Source: Cellulomonas sp. Leaf334
GTDB taxonomy: Bacteria > Actinomycetota > Actinomycetes > Actinomycetales > Cellulomonadaceae
Assembly: GCF_001424195.1 (NCBI RefSeq)
Contig: NZ_LMOO01000001.1
Span: forward strand, 1,718,812 to 1,782,811
Direction: 5' to 3'
Length of the DNA stretch: 64,000 nt
Position numbers and translations under genes: made by a program. Positions within the stretch are counted from its first letter, which is position 1. The number at the start of each line of letters is the position of its first letter. Shown piece after piece: positions 50,549 to 59,600 of the stretch. The notes under the pieces are model-generated. The model did no database searches and had not been told where the DNA came from. It saw only the letters and a program-made list of their open reading frames with translations.

Positions 50549-51151
50549 GTGCCCGCAGCGAAGTCCGTCCCCAACGCGCAGCGTCGAAGCCTGGAGGCCC
50601 GGCGCGCGATCTTGGACGCCGCCATCTCCCTCATCAGCGAGCGCGGGTACGCCAACGTGACGATCGAGGCGATCGCGGCAGCTGCGGGCGTGGGGAAGAC
50701 CACGATCTACCGGTGGTGGCCGTCCAAGGGGGATCTGTCGCTGGAGGCGATCAACGACCGCGTCGGCGAAGCCATCGACTTCCCCGACACCGGCGATGTC
50801 GAGGCAGATCTTCGTCATCAGCTGCTCGAGGTTGCCCGGGTGCTCGATGGTGAGATCGGAGTCGTCTTCCGCGGGGTCGTCGCAGAGGCTCAGAGCACGC
50901 CGAGCGTCGGCGCCGCGCTGCTGGACTCGATCATCGAACCCAGGACCCAAGCCTGCGAAGCACGGCTCGCCAAGGCGGTCGGCGACGGACAGCTCCGCCC
51001 CGACGTCGGCACGCGAATGATGGTCGAGCTGATCTATGCGCCGCTTTACTACCGGCTCTTGTTCCGTGTCGGCCCACTCCGCTCCAAGGACATCGAGCTC
51101 CTGCTGGACTACACCCTGTCGGGCCTTCGCCCCGTCCCAGCAGGCCAGTGA
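50549..51151 (+). CDS. TetR-family transcriptional regulator
   Basis: A 200-residue regulator. The HTH reads RGYANVTIEAIAAAAGVGKT then TIYRWWPSKGDL, and the C-terminal part is TetR_C_16-like. The GTG at 50549 is preferred because a -10 sits six bases before it; the longer open frame upstream would cross the operators. Divergent from the cupin-hydrolase-reductase operon; two related palindromes in the 134-base gap make autoregulation and control of that operon likely. Confidence 0.88.
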   Translation: MPAAKSVPNAQRRSLEARRAILDAAISLISERGYANVTIEAIAAAAGVGKTTIYRWWPSKGDLSLEAINDRVGEAIDFPDTGDVEADLRHQLLEVARVLDGEIGVVFRGVVAEAQSTPSVGAALLDSIIEPRTQACEARLAKAVGDGQLRPDVGTRMMVELIYAPLYYRLLFRVGPLRSKDIELLLDYTLSGLRPVPAGQ

Positions 51152-51155
51152 GCGT

Positions 51156-51209
51156 CACCCCGACGCTCTCGGGTCACGCGCCAGGCCCGGGCGGGAGAGC
51201 GTCGGGGTG
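51156..51209. terminator. bidirectional stem-loop between tetR and the acetyltransferase
   Basis: A perfect 15-base inverted repeat (CACCCCGACGCTCTC with GAGAGCGTCGGGGTG) with a 24-base loop, five bases after the tetR stop and just before the convergent gene's stop. Confidence 0.65.
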
Positions 51210-51217
51210 CGGGTCGG

Positions 51218-52111
51218 TCAGGACCAGGTCATGTTGATCGCTCGCTGGAAGTTGACGTAGCCCGCACGTGCGAAGGCCTGTGCCATCGGGACGTTGCCCA
51301 GGTCCGTCGACGCCCGGATCCGCGGGACATCCTGGCCGGCAAGGATCCGCGTACCTTCGCTCAGCAGGTCGTCGATGTAGCCGTGGCCCCGGTGCGCGGG
51401 CAGGACGCCGACGTAGGCGATGATCGCGTGGTAGGTGTTCCGGGCCGGGACGACGAAACCGACCGGTTCGCCATCCTCGAGCTCGCCCACCTGCCACCAC
51501 TCCCGCGGGCTGGAGAACCCGGCGAACTCGTCGTCGAAGTGCTTGGCGGCGACGTCCGCAGGCGACATCATCTCGAGGTCGGCCTGGCTGTGAGCGTCGA
51601 GCGTTCCCTGCAGGACCGGCTCCATCAGCGCCACCAGCTCGTCACGATCGCGCACCGACCGGAACCGCAGACGCCCGCTCGGGACCGGAACCGGGGACCC
51701 GGCCCGCCACTCCAGGCGAAGACGTTCGACGAGCGGCGTCGCACCGAGTCCCTCGAGGACGGACATGCGCGACTCGACGACGCGGCGCGCGGCTGGGTCG
51801 TCGCGCGCGGCCAGCGCGGTCCGCAGGAGGCGCGTGCCGATCTCGATGGCCGCGTCCCGGTCCAGGGTGTCGTCGAGGTCGAAGAAGTCCAGGACGTCCG
51901 GCGCCGCTGCTCCCGGTCGACCCCACCACGAGGCGCGGGCAAGGAGGCGGTCGTCGCGAACGGCGACCCACATCCACTCGGGGCGGCGTCGGCCCTCGGT
52001 CAGGTCGTCGGCGAGCTCGTCATCGAGGACGTAGGACAGCCGCAGGAACAGGTCGAGCTCGTCAGGGCCAGTGAGGGGTCGGACGACGATGTCGCCGGTC
52101 GTGTCGCTGAT
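51218..52111 (-). CDS. GNAT acetyltransferase with apparent ATC start codon
   Basis: Coding similarity extends upstream of the first ATG (51973): the frame reads SDTTGDIVVRPLTGPDELDL then RLSYVLDDELADD, typical of a GNAT N-terminus. No ATG, GTG or TTG exists there. An ATC at 52109-52111 sits six bases after GAGGAG exactly where an ATG is expected, so the product would be 297 residues. It contains two GNAT-like halves; the C-terminal one has the acetyl-CoA loop VLPAHRGHGYIDDLL. If ATC is not used, a shorter 251-residue protein from ATG 51973 would lack the first strands. It could equally be a start-loss mutation. Confidence 0.7.
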   Translation of the reverse strand: MSDTTGDIVVRPLTGPDELDLFLRLSYVLDDELADDLTEGRRRPEWMWVAVRDDRLLARASWWGRPGAAAPDVLDFFDLDDTLDRDAAIEIGTRLLRTALAARDDPAARRVVESRMSVLEGLGATPLVERLRLEWRAGSPVPVPSGRLRFRSVRDRDELVALMEPVLQGTLDAHSQADLEMMSPADVAAKHFDDEFAGFSSPREWWQVGELEDGEPVGFVVPARNTYHAIIAYVGVLPAHRGHGYIDDLLSEGTRILAGQDVPRIRASTDLGNVPMAQAFARAGYVNFQRAINMTWS

Positions 52112-52136
52112 GTCGTGCTCCTCGGGGTGGTGGGCG

Positions 52137-52718
52137 TCAGGCGCGGTCGTAGGTCAGGACGCGCAGCCCGGACTCGAGCAGGGTCTCGTCGACCGGACGG
52201 AAGAGGTGGGGCTGGAACGGGCCGGCGAACAGCGGGATGCCGGAGCCGATGACGGACCGGTTCTGCTTGAGGACGAGGCGGTCGATCTCGGGGAGCAGCG
52301 AGTGCGCGAGCGTGCCGCCGCCGACCAGCCACAGGTCCAGGCCAGGCTCGGCCTTGAGCGCACGGACCCGCTCGAGGGCGCCGGACGCGACGATCTCGAC
52401 GGCGGGATCCGGGCTCGTGGTCAGGGAGGTGGAGAAGACGAGGTGCCGCAGGTGCGGGTACGCGTCGGTCATGCCAGCGGCCAGCCCGAGCTCGTACGAG
52501 GCTCGTCCCTCCAGGACCGTGTCAAAGGCCCGCCCGGGGCTGTCGATGGCCATGGCCGCGCGTGCGGGTCCGGGCAGGGTCTCGGGGTAGTTCTCGATGA
52601 TGAACTGGATGAGGTCTGGTGTGATCGGGAAGTAGTCCGCCCCGCTGGGGTCGCCTCCGTCCGGTCCGGCGATGTAGCCGTCGAGGGTGGTGGCGACGTA
52701 GTACACGAGCTTGCGCAT
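52137..52718 (-). CDS. dihydrofolate reductase-family protein (RibD C-terminal type), copy B
   Basis: A 193-residue reductase-fold protein (KLVYYVATTLDGYIAGPDGG; LDLWLVGGGTLAHSLLPEID). ATG 52718 with AGAGAGGA upstream. It lies 25 bases upstream of the acetyltransferase and probably shares its mRNA. A perfect 9+9 palindrome just upstream suggests repression by an unlinked regulator. Substrate unknown. Confidence 0.83.
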   Translation of the reverse strand: MRKLVYYVATTLDGYIAGPDGGDPSGADYFPITPDLIQFIIENYPETLPGPARAAMAIDSPGRAFDTVLEGRASYELGLAAGMTDAYPHLRHLVFSTSLTTSPDPAVEIVASGALERVRALKAEPGLDLWLVGGGTLAHSLLPEIDRLVLKQNRSVIGSGIPLFAGPFQPHLFRPVDETLLESGLRVLTYDRA

Positions 52719-52736
52719 GGAGTCCTCTCTGGGGTC

Positions 52737-52756
52737 TTTCCGACAGTTGTCGGAAA
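52737..52756. promoter_or_regulatory. palindromic operator upstream of the RibD-like/GNAT operon
   Basis: TTTCCGACA-GT-TGTCGGAAA is a perfect 9+9 inverted repeat 19 bases upstream of the start codon. No regulator gene is adjacent. Confidence 0.6.
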
Positions 52757-52846
52757 CCCCCGAACGCTAACCGATGCGTCTGTCGTGGAGCGAATCACTT
52801 TGTCGCGCAAGCCTTCGCCTCGGCACTCGTCGACGCCAGGACGAAG

Positions 52847-53671
52847 TCAGCTGCGGCAGGCGGGGCTGGACGGGTCAGCAGCTCCCGCGTCCAGGTGTGG
52901 TCGGACGATCTCCACGATCGCGTCGTGCGTGACCACGTCCGCTGCGATGACCAACCCTCGACCCGTGTGCAGGGCGTCGCCCGCCAGATCGCTGACCACA
53001 CATCCGGCTGACTCGCACAGTGCGACAGCGGCCGCGAAGTGGAGGTTGTCGCGGAAGTGCCCGTCGGAGACATAGGCCGCTCGGCGCCCGGCTGCCACCC
53101 ACGCCGCGGCCAAGCTCGACGAGATGACGCGGGGCCCGAACCTCGCGCAGAACTGCGGGTCAGCGACGAGCTGTCCGCCGAGGAACGCCTGGTCGATCGG
53201 ACCATCACAGCTGACGTCGACCAGCATCGAGGTCGAGCTCGGTCCGAGGGCGTGGTCGTGTCCTTCCACGCGGACGTACGACGCTGTCCCGTCGGTCCAG
53301 AACAGATCGGCGGCGATAGGGTCGATCACGGCTGCCGCGATGACCTGCCCCTGGTCGCTGAGCGCCACGTTGACGGCGCTCAAGGGTGTGGTGGCGGCGA
53401 AGTTGAGGGTTCCGCAGAGCGGGTCGACGAGCCACCGGCGCGTCGTGGACGCACCTACAGATCGTCCGAGCTCTTCGCCGTCGACGCTGTCGTCCGGGCG
53501 ATGCTCGCGCAGCACGTGGAGGATGGCTCGCTCGGCGTCGATGTCGGTCTGCGTCGCGAAGTCGATTCCGCTCTTGGCGCGGCGCACGTGGCCCGTCCCG
53601 TAGTCGCGCTGGACGACGGCGGCACCGGCCTGAGCGGCGGCGATGGCGACTTCGGCGTCGGTGAGGCGCAT
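52847..53671 (-). CDS. inositol monophosphatase-family protein with substituted metal motif
   Basis: A 274-residue protein of the IMPase/HisN/SuhB fold (VDGEELG, 64-70; then WLVDPLCGTLNFA). The canonical metal motif DPxDGT reads DPLCGT (83-88): the second Asp, normally a Mg ligand, is Cys86. The first Asp and the Glu pair remain. The C-terminal HFRDNLHFAAAVAL keeps the Asp that activates water. Activity may be reduced or changed; substrates in the family include inositol phosphate and histidinol phosphate. Confidence 0.82.
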   Translation of the reverse strand: MRLTDAEVAIAAAQAGAAVVQRDYGTGHVRRAKSGIDFATQTDIDAERAILHVLREHRPDDSVDGEELGRSVGASTTRRWLVDPLCGTLNFAATTPLSAVNVALSDQGQVIAAAVIDPIAADLFWTDGTASYVRVEGHDHALGPSSTSMLVDVSCDGPIDQAFLGGQLVADPQFCARFGPRVISSSLAAAWVAAGRRAAYVSDGHFRDNLHFAAAVALCESAGCVVSDLAGDALHTGRGLVIAADVVTHDAIVEIVRPHLDAGAADPSSPACRS

Positions 53672-53696
53672 CGAGCCAGCCTAAGGACCTGAGCGG

Positions 53697-54749
53697 TCAC
53701 GCCGGCTGCGGGAGTCTCGTGGTGTGCCGGTCTCGATGGATCTGAAAGCCGTCGGCGTCACGTTCCAGCGCCGCGAGCACGTCGACGGCGTCGAAGGCCT
53801 CTCCCGGTGCCTGGGCGCCGGTGCCGTGGTGGCGTCCGTCGAGGAGGCGGATCGCCCCCTCGACGACGATCGGGGCGGTGACGGCGTAGATGTCGCGGCC
53901 GACCGCCGTGATGGCGCGAGTCTGCGCACCGCGGCGGACGAGGACGTCGACGACGAACCGCTGGTCCGAGCGTCCGTGCTCGTCGGTCGCGGAGGGCGGG
54001 GGTGTCGCCTCGTCGTGGAGGTCGTCCAGCGGAGCGGTGTTCAGGTAGGACCGGAGGTCGCCGACGCGGAGGTGGCGGTCGATCGTGATGGTCTCGGAGA
54101 ACGGGAGCTCGACGACGGCCTGGGTACCCAGGGGTGCGGAGTAGGACCAGGTGCTGGTCGGTGCGGGGTCGGCCAGCGGGGTCAGCACCCCGTCGCGGAT
54201 GACCAGCCGGGTCGCGGTGTTGCGGGCGCCGGTGATCCGGGTACCGGTCGTCGGCCACCAGCGATCCAGGCCGATCGCCACCTCGACCGCGTCCGCGTGG
54301 TGCTCGCCGTCGAGTGCCGTGGTGAGGAGCAGGTCGGCCAGACCGCCGTAGAACGCCATCGCGGGGACGACCGCCACGCCCGCGGACCGGGCCGGAGTGT
54401 CCAGCACGCGGTAGAGCGACTGCACGATCGGCTGCTCGGCCGTGACGTCGAGGTAGTGCGCGCCGACCTCGACGGCCGCCCGGGCGAGCGGGATCGCCGT
54501 GTCGAGGAACGGACCGGCGCAGTTGATCACTGCGGCGACCCCGTCGACTGCCCGCCGCAGGAGCTCTGGATCGTCCACCGCCACCTCGCGCCGGTCGAGC
54601 GCGGCGTGCCGTTGGGGTGCGGCGTCGAGGCGTTCGGCGCTGCGCCCGGCGAGCACGGGTGTGAGCCCGCGGCGCAGGAGCTCGTCGACGACGAAGCGCC
54701 CGGTGTGACCTGCGGCTCCGTAGACAAAGACTCGATCGGTGGTGTTCAT
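53697..54749 (-). CDS. saccharopine dehydrogenase-like NAD(P)-binding protein
   Basis: A 350-residue protein with an N-terminal Rossmann motif (RVFVYGAAGHTGRFVVDELL) and the trans-acting-reductase/saccharopine dehydrogenase pattern (AVINCAGPFLDTAIPLARAA; GAHYLDVTAEQP). Such proteins are oxidoreductases of uncertain substrate. ATG 54749 with AGGA upstream. It diverges from the DJ-1/AraC regulator with 71 bases between, where a dyad sits, so it is the likely target of that regulator. Confidence 0.8.
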   Translation of the reverse strand: MNTTDRVFVYGAAGHTGRFVVDELLRRGLTPVLAGRSAERLDAAPQRHAALDRREVAVDDPELLRRAVDGVAAVINCAGPFLDTAIPLARAAVEVGAHYLDVTAEQPIVQSLYRVLDTPARSAGVAVVPAMAFYGGLADLLLTTALDGEHHADAVEVAIGLDRWWPTTGTRITGARNTATRLVIRDGVLTPLADPAPTSTWSYSAPLGTQAVVELPFSETITIDRHLRVGDLRSYLNTAPLDDLHDEATPPPSATDEHGRSDQRFVVDVLVRRGAQTRAITAVGRDIYAVTAPIVVEGAIRLLDGRHHGTGAQAPGEAFDAVDVLAALERDADGFQIHRDRHTTRLPQPA

Positions 54750-54785
54750 GTGAACGATCCTGGGCGCCGCGCCGAGAGACGACGA

Positions 54786-54813
54786 GTGTCGCGAACGACA
54801 CCTCACGTACAGT
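54786..54813 (+). promoter_or_regulatory. dyad and leaderless promoter between the dehydrogenase and GlxA-like genes
   Basis: GTGTCG-CGAA-CGACAC (54786-54801) is a perfect inverted repeat. TACAGT (54808-54813) lies seven bases before the regulator ATG, consistent with a leaderless mRNA controlled from the dyad. Confidence 0.55.
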
Positions 54814-54820
54814 TTCGGAC

Positions 54821-55765
54821 ATGCCCCGGATTGCGCTCGTCATGCACCGCTCCTCGATGCTCTACGAGGCCGCGATCGCCGCGGAGATCTTCGGCGTCGA
54901 CCGCTCCGAGCTCGCGCCCGGTGGTCAGTGGTACGACCTGGTGGTCTGTACCGCTGACGGCCTGCCGCACCCGTGGCTCCCGCACCTGCCGACGGCCTCC
55001 TACGCGGAGATCGCCCGGGTCGACTCCGTTGTCGTGCCGTCCTCGGACGACCTGGACGAGAATCCCGACCCCGACCTGATCGCGGTCCTGCGTCAGGCGC
55101 ACGAACGTGGCGTGCGGATCGCGTCCCTGTGCACCGGGGCGTTCGTGCTCGCGGCAGCCGGGCTGCTCGACGGCAGGGTGGCGACGACGCACTGGATGCA
55201 CGCCGAGGACCTGGCACGCCGCTACCCGCAGATCGACGTCCGTCCGGACGTGCTCTACGTCGACGACGGCGACGTGCTCACCTCCGCTGGCAAGACCGCG
55301 GCGCTCGACCTGTGCATCCACCTCGTGCACATTGACCTCGGCGCGGCCGCCGCGAGCGGGATCGCCCGCCGCCTCGTCGTGCCCGCGCACCGCGGTGGTG
55401 GGCAGGCGCAGTTCATCACCCCACCCGCGCCGCCCCGCAGCTCTGGCGGGCTCGCGCCCACGCTCGAGTGGGCGCGCGCCCGGCTCGACCAGCCGCTGAC
55501 CGTGCGTGACCTAGCCAGCCACGCCAACCTCAGCACCCGTCAGCTTGCCCGACGCATGCTGGCGGAGCTCGAGGTTGGGCCCCTGGAGTGGCTGCACCAG
55601 CAGCGCATCGCCCGCGCGCAGGAGCTCCTCGAGCGGACCGACGCAACGGTCGAGCAGATCGCCGCCAGCTGCGGCATGGGCACGGCCACGACGTTGCGCC
55701 GACACTTCCACCGCGCTGTCGGCGTCACCCCCACCAGCTACCGGGCCTCATTCCAGCTCGCGTGA
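54821..55765 (+). CDS. GlxA/FtrA-type regulator: DJ-1/PfpI domain plus AraC HTH
   Basis: A 314-residue protein. The N-terminal DJ-1/PfpI-like domain (about 1-190) has VRIASLCTGAFVLAAAGLLD with the nucleophile-elbow Cys. The C-terminal AraC/XylS domain has two HTHs (LTVRDLASHANLSTRQLARR; VEQIAASCGMGTATTLRRHF). Proteins of this plan activate genes in response to small ligands. It diverges from the saccharopine dehydrogenase-like gene, its likely target. Confidence 0.9.
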   Translation: MPRIALVMHRSSMLYEAAIAAEIFGVDRSELAPGGQWYDLVVCTADGLPHPWLPHLPTASYAEIARVDSVVVPSSDDLDENPDPDLIAVLRQAHERGVRIASLCTGAFVLAAAGLLDGRVATTHWMHAEDLARRYPQIDVRPDVLYVDDGDVLTSAGKTAALDLCIHLVHIDLGAAAASGIARRLVVPAHRGGGQAQFITPPAPPRSSGGLAPTLEWARARLDQPLTVRDLASHANLSTRQLARRMLAELEVGPLEWLHQQRIARAQELLERTDATVEQIAASCGMGTATTLRRHFHRAVGVTPTSYRASFQLA

Positions 55766-55830
55766 CCGTCCGAGGCCGGTGTCGCACGCTCCGGCGGGCG
55801 CATGCGATCCAGCCGGTCGATACTCGCGAC

Positions 55831-56472
55831 GTGAGCACCGCCGATAACCAGGGCAAGCCGCGCGTGGACTGGCGGGAGGTCGTCGTCGTCCTGCTTCTGT
55901 CGGTCACCACGATCCTCACGGCCTGGGTCGGCTTCCAGGCCAGCAAGTGGGGCGGGTCGATGTCGATCTCGTTCAGCCAGGCGTCCACGGCCAGGATCGA
56001 GGCAAGCCGCCTCGAGGGAGTCGCCAACCGCAAGCTCGACGTCCAATCTTCGCTGTTCGCCCAGTGGGTCGAGGCGACCGGCTCGCAGCAGGTCCCGGTC
56101 GCCGAGTTCCTGCAGACACGGTTCCCCGAACCGCTCGCAACCGCGTTCGACGCATGGATAGCGCTGGAACCCTTGAAGAACGCGGACGCGCCGCTGTCGC
56201 CGTTCGACATGCCCGAGTACGCCATCCCGGAGCTTGCACAGTCCGCCGACGCCGACCAGCGCGCAGACGCGAAGTTCGCGCAGGCCCTGGCGGACAACCA
56301 GCGCGGCGACAACTACACCGTGCTCACCGTGGCGTTCGCGTCGGTGCTGTTCTTCACCGCGATCTCCGAGCGGATGCGCACACCGCGAGGGCGCATGGTC
56401 CTGCTCGGACTCGGACTCGCTCTGTTCGTCGCAGCGACCGCACTGCTGCTGACGTTCCCGAAGCTGATCTGA
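55831..56472 (+). CDS. hypothetical membrane protein
   Basis: A 213-residue protein with one N-terminal helix (VVVVLLLSVTTILTAWVGFQ), a soluble mid-region rich in Ala, Gln and Glu, and two C-terminal helices (YTVLTVAFASVLFFTAIS; MVLLGLGLALFVAATALLL). Not recognised. The GTG at 55831 has GATACT six bases upstream, which may be a leaderless promoter. It resembles actinobacterial proteins of unknown function with this helix plan. Confidence 0.65.
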   Translation: MSTADNQGKPRVDWREVVVVLLLSVTTILTAWVGFQASKWGGSMSISFSQASTARIEASRLEGVANRKLDVQSSLFAQWVEATGSQQVPVAEFLQTRFPEPLATAFDAWIALEPLKNADAPLSPFDMPEYAIPELAQSADADQRADAKFAQALADNQRGDNYTVLTVAFASVLFFTAISERMRTPRGRMVLLGLGLALFVAATALLLTFPKLI

Positions 56473-56630
56473 CGTCTGCCGCACGACAGTTCGCCTCTCC
56501 GCGACCCGAGCCGCCGATCACGATCCGAGGGTCGCCGGAGCGCGGCCCGTCATCCCCGAAGCGACACGTCGGATCCGCTGTGGGAGGGTCGAGAGGACAG
56601 TCGCGGCGACGGAGAGCGGGGGGCACCGCG

Positions 56631-59600
56631 ATGGGGGTTCCGAGCACAAAGGCACCGCGCCGGCGGCGCAGGCGGCACTCGTCGGGTGCACGTTGGGCAT
56701 CTGCGGCGGCAGCCGCAGTGCTTCTCGCGGTGCCGATGGCGATCGTCCCAGCCCAGACGGCCTCCGCGGCCGAGTGGGGCATCCAAAAGGTCGAGACCAG
56801 CGTCGGACCCTATGAGCCCGGCGACCAGGTCGAGTGGATCGTCGAGATCTCCTGCTCCGACCCCAACGCGACCGCCTGCGCGAACGCGGTGCTCACGGAT
56901 CCACTGCCCGACGGCCTCGAGCTGGTCAGCGCATCGATCCAGAGCGGCCCGCCCGACGGCACCATCGACGTCGACACGGACAGCGACACCGTGACGGCGC
57001 AGTGGCCCAGCGTGCCCAACGGTCAGGGCGCGGAGATCCTCGTGACGGCGGAGGTCGACCCCGATCTCCCGTACAGCCAGAGCGGCGAGACCATCACCAA
57101 CACAGCGACGGTCGTCGCCGATAACGCGGCCCAGGACCAGGCGAGCGACGACATCGCGCCCGTCGTTCCCCTGGTGCTCGACTCCGAGACCACCAAGTCC
57201 ATCGACCCTGAGGGCGCACTCGCCGAACCGGGGACTCCAGCGACTATGACCCTCGGCTCGACCAACACATCGAACGATCCTGTGGACACGCTCGTCATCC
57301 AGGACCCAGTCGACCCGAGCGCCGACCCGAACCCGTTCACCCTGCTCCAGTACACCGGCACGGGGACCATCACCTACCCGCCGAACGCCGACACGGTCAC
57401 GCAGGAGTATTGGGACGGCGACTCGTGGGAGACGCTTGACGACGCGGTGGACCCGGCCGACGTGCAGGGCGTGCGCTACACGTTCAGCGGCGACATCCAG
57501 CCCGGCGCCACCGCGACCGTCCCGGTCGAGGTGCAGCAGAGCGACGCGGTCGAGGACCTGACCGATGCGACGACCGTGACCAACGATGCGTCGTCGTACG
57601 TCACCCACGGCGACGACGAGTCGGTCCCGACGACGGCAGCCGACACCTACGTGATCACGCCGCCGAACAACAGCGTCACCGCTGCGAAGTCATTCGATCC
57701 GGCCACGGTGAGCGCGGGCGACCCGACCACCGTGACGATCGGCGCCACCAACACGGGCACGCCGGTCGACTCGATGAGCATCACCGAGCCCGCCCCGGGC
57801 ACCGACAGCCCGTTCGAGGGCGACGACCCGCTGACGTTCACCGGGTTCGGCCCGTCGGGCGACGGGACCGGCGTCCAGTGGCCGGCCGACGCCGACGGCG
57901 CGACGGTCACGTTCACGTGCGCGGACGGCTCGACCCCGCAGCAGACGGCGACAGCCCCCGACACCCTGCCCAACCCGCCGACCGGATGCATCGTCGTCGG
58001 CTTCACCGTCGAGTTCACCGGCACGATCACGACGGGCGGCGAGGCGTCGATCCCGTTCACGGCGGACACCGACCCCGACCAGACGCCCTCCGACGTCACG
58101 CACGGCAACGAGATCGCCGCCGACGTCCCGAACGCGAGTGCGACCGCGTCGGCTGATCTCGTCACGCTGCTCGACCGGCTCGCCACCAACACCGACAAGC
58201 TCATCTCGCCGTCGGAGTTCCCCGCGGTGGACGGGCAGAGCGTGGTCGTCCAGCTCCCGTCACAGCTGCTGCCGTTCGGTCCGGACGGCTCGACGACGTC
58301 GGCCGACGAGGTCGTGATCCAGGACCCGACCGACCCGTCGAACCCGGGCGAGTTCTGGAGCAACTTCACGGCGACGTCGGTCCGGACCACCGACGTGCCG
58401 GCCGGCTCCACGCTGACGATCAACTACTGGGACGGCACCGCGTGGGTCCCCGCCCCGGGCTGCGGCCCTTACACGGGGCCCGCCACCGTCAGCTGTGACC
58501 TGCCTCCCGACGCGCAGGGTGTGCAGTTCGTGTACGACGCCGACGAGGGCTTCCCCCCGGGAACCCAGTTCCAGCCAAACTTCACCGCGTCGTACACCGG
58601 GCCAGAGGACCGCGACGACCCGATCGAGAACTGCGGAGCCTCGCAGGCCGAGTCCAGCACTGTCAGCCCGACGCCACCGGAAGAAGGGTGCGACACCGTC
58701 GACCCGTTCCCGGTGGACGGCGACGGCGACCTCGACTTCATCGACAAGACGTTCCTGGGCGCCCCGCCGGTGAGCGTCCTCGCGCGATCCGACGACCAGG
58801 CGACCGCTCAGATCACCTGGTCGACCAACGGCTTCGACGGCGTCGACCCGATGGTGATCACCGACGTCGCCGACCCCGAGACCACCGCGATCGCTGGCTC
58901 GTTCTACGACGCGTTCGACCTGGTCCGGGTCGAGGCGATCGACTCGGGCGTGGACCCGCTCCTCCAGTACGACCAGATCAACAGCGTCGAGCTGTTCGTC
59001 GACGGCGACTGGGTCGACGCCGCTGGTGACCCGTGCCCCTGCAACGGCTCGTTCCCCGGGTACACCTTGTCGCCCGCCGAGCAGGAGTCGGCCACCTCGG
59101 CCCGTCTCGAGTACGTGGAGTCACCCACCCGGGCCGTGACGGCCGACCCGACCCTGCCGCAACCGGGTGACGGGGTTGCGCGCTCGACCCAGGCGTCGGG
59201 CCGTCACATCGACCTGACGTTCGAGGTCAGGGACTACAAGCGCAGCAACCCGGCCGTGCCCGTCCTCGGCTCGACCAACGGCACGATCTACAACACGACC
59301 GACCCAGGCCTGGTGAATGACACGGCGCGCGGAACGGCGACGTTCCAGGGCGACGACTACACGGACACCGGCGAGGACGACGTCCTCATCATCGACCAGC
59401 CGCTCAACGTGTCGGTCGACAAGGAATGGACCGGCGGGCCCCTGTCCGTCCCGCCCGCCGGCACGCCGGCCGAGTTCTATCCGTCGACGAACGTCGTCAT
59501 CACCGGCACGAACGCATCGGCCGCGAAGGTGGACCAGCTCCGACTGGTCGAGCCCGGCGCCGAGGACTCCGACGACGTCCAGGCGACGGCCGGCGTCCAG

